From: Symsagittifera roscoffensis
Lineage: Eukaryota > Xenacoelomorpha > Acoela > Convolutidae
Length of the DNA: 64,000 nucleotides
Assembly (NCBI RefSeq): GCF_963678635.1
Contig: NC_087070.1
Span: forward strand, 53,108,750 to 53,172,749
Direction: 5' to 3'
Positions 57,714-64,000 of this stretch are shown here, piece by piece. Each line of letters begins with the position of its first letter. The first letter of the stretch is position 1. The notes beneath the pieces are model-generated. The model saw nothing but the letters and a program-made list of their open reading frames with translations, did no database searches and was not told the DNA's origin. The position numbers and the translations under genes are program-made.

Positions 57714-58864
57714 TCCCGCACTGACAGAATGTGTTTCCGGTCGTTTAAATTGATTTTAAATCGATTTTAAATCGATCCAAATTGATTAACCAAGTACATT
57801 TTACGAACTTAAGTGGATTTTAAATCAATTCAAGTGTCTAAAAAATCAAATCGATTTAAATCGATTTCGATGGATTTTCCGATTCACTAAAACCCATCCG
57901 AATCTCACTTAAATCCATCAGAATCTCACTTAAATCAATTTTAAATCAATTTAAATCGATCTTTTTAAAATTTTAAATTGATTTAAGTGTCTAAAAAATC
58001 GATTTAAATCGATTTCGATGGATTTTCAGACACTATAAAATCGATTTTTTTTATTAACACGGCGAAAAAAAAACATACCCCTTGAAAAATGGTTGGAATT
58101 TTTTATTCTCGATTTTTTAAACATAAGCAATCTTACCTGATGTTATAGAATTCATTAAAATGCTCCACATAAATCAGTAACTCCACATAAATCTCCACTC
58201 AAAAATCTGCAATAAAATCATAGAAAACCATTGTAAATCAGATTATGGGCAAAATCTTGTGGAACAAACCAGAAAAGGGTCAGATAAAACTAAATTGTAA
58301 TCTCAGTAATATGCAATAAAATCATAGAAAAACATGAAAGTAAATCAGATTTTAAACAACAACTTTTAAGCAACAACTTAAGTAAATCAGATTTTAAGCA
58401 ACAACAGATTTTAAGCAACAACAAGAAATTTATCGATATTTTGGTCTTTTTATTTGGTCTTTTTTATGCTACAATACGCTATGGATGAAAAATGAAAAAT
58501 GAAAGGCAAGATGTAAATGCAATAAAAATTTGAAACTAATAAAACTCGAATGAAAAAATCGATTTAAATCCGTTTTAATCCCCTTAAAAATGAAAACAAA
58601 TTCAGACTGGAAAAAATGCATTTAAATTGATTTAAAATCGATTTGGATCAATTTTTTTAGCTGGGGCTTAAGATCAATTCAAATCGATTTTAAATAGATC
58701 CAAATCAATCTTCATCTTTTTTATTTAATCTTCGTACTTTTTTCATACTAAAACCCATCTAAATTTAATCAACGTACTTTTTTCATGCTAAAAGCGATCT
58801 AAATTTAATCAACATACTGTTTTCATACTAAAATCGATCCTAATCCATTTTTGTCAGAGCGGGA
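57714..58864. mobile_element. TA-flanked MITE made of AAATCGATTT motifs
   Basis: Termini TCCCGCACTGACAGAATG and (inverted) TCCCGCTCTGACAAAAATG, each next to a TA dinucleotide, as for Tc1/mariner-type insertion. Subterminal regions (57740-58045, 58555-58720) are packed with (T)TAAATCGATTTAAA in both orientations. Three 36-37-bp direct repeats (TTTAATCAACGTACTTTTTT type) lie at 58728-58840. No transposase frame. Confidence 0.7.
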
Positions 58865-59369
58865 TAGGATATGACATGTGTTAAAAATATCTCAAACCAA
58901 ACCAAAATTAGATTGAAAACAAAACGTAGATGGGTAAAACACAAATCATTTTGCCTAATTAGCGCTTATTTTGTAAAATATTCATCTCACCACTAACTTC
59001 CATTCCAGGACAAAAAAACTCTTTGAAAACTACTTAAAAACCGTCTAAAACAATAATGCACAATTGGGAAAACAGTGGAGGCCACAGTGCAATTTGAAGG
59101 ACTTCTTTAAGTGTTCTATAAAGGAAATTAAACGTGTATTAGTGCATGTACGAGCTTCAGAAAGAGCGCAGAACAACAAAACTCGAGATACTTGAGCATG
59201 TTCGAAATTTGTCTATTATATCCATTCTGTTTTTTTTTAATTGCAGTGCTCATTCAATTTTTGAATATTCGAACTGTGCACTAGATATATAAACTGAATT
59301 GGATATTTTTAAGAAAAAGACGATTAAGGCTGTATATTGCATCGTGGAATTTATATCGACACAAAACGA

Positions 59370-60110
59370 GACACAAAAACTCGAAATGTGATCGCATTTC
59401 CTTATACAAAATTGGCTGTTGCTTGTCTGGAATGAAAAGCGCACACTTAAATTAAAAAAGTTTACTCAAACATGTGGTTTTTATACTTTTGTTTGCGTGC
59501 TTGATTGGTCAAATAAGGCACGGAAACACATAGCATACCAGGATTTTCTGTAGTAGATAATTAACAGGTATATAAAGCATCGAAAAATGTTGTGAGGCAA
59601 ATTGGAAAATGAAAAGGTCGAAATGCCAACAATCTTGGAGATGCAAGATAAGCTGTTTGCTAATCTGTCAATAAGAACACTCACTTAGATAAAAATTTAC
59701 TCCAACACGTAGTTTTACTGTTTTTTTTTTTCGTTTGATTGATTGTTGAAACAAAGCATGGAAACATACTGCAAATTAGTTTTTTTTTCAAATACAGCAT
59801 GGAATCATGTTGAACACACAAGTTTAGTCCACTTTATATAGCTCATGCGTTCAATTTGTTTCCAGTGAAGTATCTGGAAAAAAACGCAGCTATGCAACTT
59901 GTTTCTGTGCTTTATTTGAACAATCAAACAAACAAATAAAAAACTGCATGTTGGAGTTAAAGTTTTTATTTAAGTGTGAATGTGTCATGACAGATTAGCA
60001 ACAGCTTATCTGGCATCCCAAAGATAGTTCGCATTTTGACCTTCACTTCTCATTTTGCGTCGAAAATTTTCTCGATGCACTATCTAGCTGTTATTTATCT
60101 ACTATATAAT
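59370..60110. repeat. Foldback cluster, three related copies
   Basis: The segment 59547-59780 is inverted at 59885-60110 (AGATAAGCTGTTTGCTAATC against GATTAGCAACAGCTTATCT; GTAGATAATTAACAG against CTGTTATTTATCTAC). A third partial copy (59370-59540) is direct to the first. Confidence 0.7.
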
Positions 60111-60269
60111 ACCTAGAGAGCAGTATTGTTGAAATCAGGGTTCTTGGATAATTATTAACGTTTTTCATTCATGTAAGTAAACTGTTTATACTTCTCGTGG
60201 TTCAACCAATTAGACAAACTGTACACGTTTACATGTAAACATACACTTGCCGACCAAATTGAGGATTTT

Positions 60270-60750
60270 GCTCTATAAGATGTCTGTTTTCAATGTCCAT
60301 TTTGGACAATTTTTTTTTTCGAAATTCAGTAAAATTTTTACATAGACCAAAAGCCAATAATCAGAGCTAACCTCAGTAAAACGATCAAGGTTTGGTTTTA
60401 ATGACTTATCAATGTAAAATGGGTCTGAAAATGCCGTTTTCCTCATTCGCGCTAAGTTTTGCGTTGTAGTGCATTCTTTTTTGAATAAGCGGACTAAAAA
60501 TATATTCATGGAACCTTTCAGTATGAAAATCTACTAAGCTCTTAGTTCACGCGAAATTAAAAACTTAGTACAAATAAAGAAAACTGGCGTTTTCGGACCC
60601 GGATAACATTGGTAAATCATTGAAACTAAACCTTAATAGAGGGTAACTCTGATCATTTGCTCTTGGTCTATGTAAAAAAATTCCTGAATTTCGAAAGACG
60701 CGTTGTCCAAAATGGTCAATTGAAAACAAGCATTTTTCAAATTAAAACCC
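60270..60750. repeat. Inverted repeat, arms about 170 bp
   Basis: TGTCCATTTTGGACAATT...TTACATAGACCAAAAGC (60295-60355) pairs with GCTCTTGGTCTATGTAA...TTGTCCAAAATGG (60659-60715). The GGGTCTGAAAATGCCGTTTT end pairs with TGGCGTTTTCGGACCCGGA. A related third segment lies at 60880-61260. Confidence 0.7.
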
Positions 60751-61260
60751 TAAATTTGGGCTTTTTTCAAATGCACTAGTGCTAGGGGACAAAACCAAAG
60801 GCAAATTTTTAAATTTTTGAAATAGTTAATTTTAAGCACCATTTTAGACAACAAACACTTGAATTTTTAGCAAAAATCTTGAAACGGCCGACAACAAATG
60901 ATCTCAGCTACCCTCTGTGAAAGTCTCCATTTTAAATCTGAAGCGCCTATTTGGTTTTTAAAGTTTAAAATTGTCAGCGTACACTATTTGTATTGTTCTT
61001 TTGAAAGTAAACACTTTTTTGAATAAACGGAGTACAACAAATTGATCTGAAACATTCGATGTGAAACGTTTGATGTGAAAATTGGTATAAAACATTTTAA
61101 ACAAGAAAATTGCATTGTAAAGTGTGACAACTTTGTTCGTCTTATTTTTTTGCTTTGTTTTACATTGTCGGAAAAACTGACAAAACAAAACTTAAAAACA
61201 AATTTTAAAAACTGGCATTTTTTGACCTGGAAAGATCAACTATGTGCTTCAGGTTAAAAA

Positions 61261-61842
61261 CTGAGACTATCAGAGAGGGTACTTCCGACGGTTTGCAGGA
61301 GGTGGACATCGAAATTTGGTAAAATTCTAGGTAAATGGAGTCCAAAACAATCGTGAAATTTAGAATTTTAGAGAGTAAAAACGGAATTTATGTTTAATTA
61401 TGTCCATTAGTGCATATAATTATATAATTACTAGAGAAAGAAAGTAACACAACAACAGATTTAATTTGTAAATTCTTGATTTTTTCCCAATATTATTTTA
61501 ATCATGATTTATTTTTGATAACAATTCAAACATTGTCTGAACGAGTAGAAGATACAACAAACTAATTTCTTAGCCCCGAAAGTTTACTTCAGATGAAAGT
61601 AATTTTCAGATGATACAGTTTTTCAATCGATTTGTTTTTTAAACACTTTAAATTTGATGCCATTCTTTTCCAATCGGAATCGCGTGTTTAGATCACTAAC
61701 TTCGGCACTGTATCAGCAAAGTTGGCAGTTAAATCAAATTATTTTCGAATCGTTGCCTGTAGTATCAGTTTTTTGGTAGTTAGAACTTTTTTTCCGGGTT
61801 TTATATCGCAAAATATTTAATTGCCATATTTATAGTTTGAGA
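61261..61842. other. Intergenic, no gene seen
   Basis: AT-rich; nothing assigned. Confidence 0.5.
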
Positions 61843-62196
61843 CAGGGGAGGATTTAGTGGGGGGGGGGGGGAGTGCCGACGCCTTTTCCTCAGGGATTCG
61901 ACTCCCTGCCGACCCTAAGGGTCCCCCCTTTGGTACTTTTGAGAAATCCAGTTTTGGCAGACTAACTCTAAAATTTTTCTAAAGGCGCCTTTGGCGCCAA
62001 TAATACTAAATTTAAGGGGGGGGGGGGGGGGGGGCGTGCGCCGAAAAAACCGCGATTTTTTGGTCAAAACTTTCCAAACATTGCCTAAAAATGCCTTTTT
62101 TGGACTGTTTTTTCAAAAAAAAGATCGACAAAAATTTCGTAATTTTTTTGAAAATCCGCCCCCCCCCCCCTCGAGAAAATCCTAGATCCGCCCCTG
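61843..62196 (+). mobile_element. hAT-like MITE with near-perfect 8-bp target duplication
   Basis: From CAGGGGAGGATTTAG to CTAGATCCGCCCCTG, flanked by GTTTGAGA and GTTTGAAA (7 of 8). Contains G runs of 13 and 18 and the GCGCC...GCGTGCGCC core. Confidence 0.8.
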
Positions 62197-62221
62197 GTTT
62201 GAAACTATACGTACCTGGGGA

Positions 62222-62560
62222 CAGGGGCAGATCTACGATTTTCTCGGGGAGGAAGACTTTCAAAAAGTTTGTCGACGTTTTTCTAGTTTGACCAAAATGA
62301 TTTAACTGTAATAATACTGCAATAATAATACCAAATACTGAAATAGTATAAGATGTAAATTATTTACTTAAAATTTTTCTCCAATTTTGCAATTTTTAAA
62401 AAAAGTTTTTGGAGAGGGCGGAGTATACGACGCCTCCTCCCTCAGGAGTTTGACCCCCTCACCAACCAAAGGATTCCCTTTTCTTAAAGGCACGTTTGGT
62501 GCCAATATATGATGAACTTAAGGGGGCGCGCGCCGGAAAAACTCGATTTAGTAGTTAAAC
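62222..62560 (+). mobile_element. hAT-like MITE, 5' part
   Basis: Starts CAGGGGCAGATCTACGATTT with the family interior (CCAATATATGATGAACTTAA, GGGGGCGCGCGCC) but fades without a right terminus. It begins 25 bp after the previous copy. Confidence 0.65.
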
Positions 62561-63028
62561 CTACCAAAAAGTGCCTAGAAGGTCTGTTTTAACATTTTTT
62601 CTTATATTCGATCAATTTTTGCTCAGAAAGTTTGATTAAAATAGGCTAAGTATCGTGTTTGGTCGATCGATCTAAAAAAAGTTCGGTCGACCTCCGAAGA
62701 GATTTCCTAATTTTGTTTAGCGTTTATTAAAGAAATTTGCAAAAAAAAACGATAAATAAAAAATACCTTCCCTCAAATCATAAAGAAAGTTGTTTAAAAT
62801 TTACTGTATTGAATTGAAAACCGTTTTTATCAATATCAAAACAACACGTATGAGACGCACGTGCATGAATTTACACCAAACAGAACAACGTTTTTTAAGC
62901 TCAAACATACCAAACCAAAATTATTAAACCAAACGCGTGTTTTCATTAGGCAAACACCAGTCTCAATAAACATCATTTGTCTTGTTTTTCATAAATTCTT
63001 AGCTAAAATTTCCACAAAAAAAATTGTT

Positions 63029-63239
63029 ATGGACGCTGCCGAAACGTATTTAGCGGCGACAGTTCGCGAAAGAAAAGGCACGATGTATCTCCGCTCAGAT
63101 CATAACGAGTACGACTTGACGAAGACGCATGTCTCTAATTGGAATCAAGACGCCGAATCCTACCCCAAGGACTATGACGTGTATAAAGACAAGCCTTGGA
63201 ACTTGAAGAAGTCAACTTATAATCACCTATCCAATCAAG
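63029..63239 (+). CDS. First coding exon of an unidentified gene
   Basis: ATG at 63029 in a good animal context (GTTATGGAC). The peptide MDAAETYLAATVRERKGTMY continues with EYDLTKTHVSNWNQDAESYP and ends KKSTYNHLSNQ at a donor (TCAAG|GTAACA), phase 1. An upstream in-frame ATG (62861) is possible, but its sequence has no coding look. The exon is hydrophilic, rich in Tyr, Asp and Lys, without signal peptide or membrane segment. I do not recognise the family; small ciliary/microtubule-inner proteins have similar composition, but that is only an impression. Confidence 0.6.
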
Positions 63240-64000
63240 GTAACACGGTTACTTACACTTAACATCAACCTAATGTTATGCTGTTTCTAATTTTTTTTGC
63301 CAAAGTTGCTTTATAAATTTTTTAAGAGTCGATGAACGTAGTTCAGACTCTTATATAGGTGTTGATGATTCTGTATAAGTTTTTTTTTAGGAAAAGTTTT
63401 TAAAATTATTCAGGTTCGACATTTGATTTCTTTTTAATATCAGTTCAATAAATTAAGAGAGGCACACTACACGATCATGTATCGAACGTGTAAAAGACTC
63501 AAAATGTTTTAGAGTTTCAAAGAGCTACAAGGGCTTTCATTAAGAGTAATGAACATAGTGAAGACTCTTATAAAGTCTTAGTGATTATTTTTTCAACAAA
63601 AAGGCTTCAAATGATCTAATAACTACAAATGTGCATTCACAAACATTAATGCATTTATAATTGCACTTAGGTATAAATGCACTTTTTGAGGTCAATTGAA
63701 ATTCATTTGCAGAAAGTGGCGTAAATAGCCCTCTCCAAGCAGGGACGTGGAAATGGCGCGAAACAATGTGAAAAATTAGGATTTAACTTTTAGATTTCCA
63801 GAGGACAAATTTTTTTACCTTTTGATCCAGTTTTCTTCAGTTGCGTTCGTCTTATCAAAAAAGCGCCAACCAAAAATGTTCTAGAAATTCAAAGAGCTTA
63901 AAGAACGTCTTTTGTTTTCTTTGAAACTCAAAAAATAGAAACTTTTCAACAAAGTCAGTGTTTTTTATGTTTATTTGCGTTTATTACTCTTTTCCAATCT
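63240..64000. other. Probable intron of the preceding gene
   Basis: AT-rich sequence with two related segments (AAGAGTCGATGAACGTAGTT at 63324 and AAGAGTAATGAACATAGTGA at 63541). No second exon seen before the window ends. Confidence 0.4.

Noticed and set aside
57740-58045. CRISPR-like array
   Set aside because: The repeated AAATCGATTT units have no regular spacers and the genome is clearly eukaryotic; the block lies inside a TA-flanked MITE.

Overview
This is a piece of an AT-rich animal (metazoan) genome, most likely from an invertebrate. Coding regions are short exons with GT-AG introns and AATAAA-type polyadenylation signals. They sit in a dense background of SINEs, LINE remnants, hAT-like MITEs, Penelope-like elements (PLEs) and foldback repeats. 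There are no operons, Shine-Dalgarno sites or CRISPR arrays. I cannot name the species.

Five host genes can be supported. (1) A first coding exon on the minus strand (74-208) belongs to a gene leaving the window on the left. (2) A complete five-exon L-threonine 3-dehydrogenase (TDH, plus strand, 10245-18100, 352 aa) has every splice phase closing. (3) Protein phosphatase methylesterase 1 (PPME1, minus strand, 24924-30463, four exons, about 476 aa) has its catalytic triad intact. (4) An ankyrin/armadillo-repeat protein resembling ANKAR (plus strand, 30778-44801, ten exons, about 884 aa) starts only 314 bp from PPME1, head to head, which implies a shared promoter region. (5) A first coding exon (63029-63239, plus strand) belongs to an unrecognised gene leaving on the right.

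Between and inside these genes: 2.8-3.7 kb holds a Gag-like remnant with a CCHC knuckle. The TDH introns carry hAT-like MITEs (two with perfect 8-bp target duplications), a SINE and a LINE reverse-transcriptase remnant. 18-25 kb holds foldbacks, SINEs and a LINE remnant. PPME1 intron 3 carries a 2.25-copy tandem duplication of about 470 bp followed by a MITE. The ANKAR introns hold a MULE-transposase remnant, two Jockey-type LINE pieces and a PLE. 57.7-58.9 kb is a large TA-flanked MITE built from AAATCGATTT motifs, followed by several inverted repeats.

The most interesting stretch is 45.4-53.0 kb, a cluster of PLE copies. Two observations stand out. A tandem array and an isolated inverted copy in the presumed PLE terminal repeats carry at least seven hammerhead-ribozyme-like cores (CUGANGA, GCAC stem, GAAA). 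A flanking helix in them shows compensatory base changes between copies. The topology looks like an open helix III and does not fit a canonical hammerhead cleanly. Second, two PLE copies carry a C4HC3 PHD finger inside the reverse transcriptase, between motif B and motif C (YFDD), while a third PLE in the window lacks it. All PLE copies here are broken by stops and frameshifts, so these are fossils of a family that may have intact members elsewhere in the genome.
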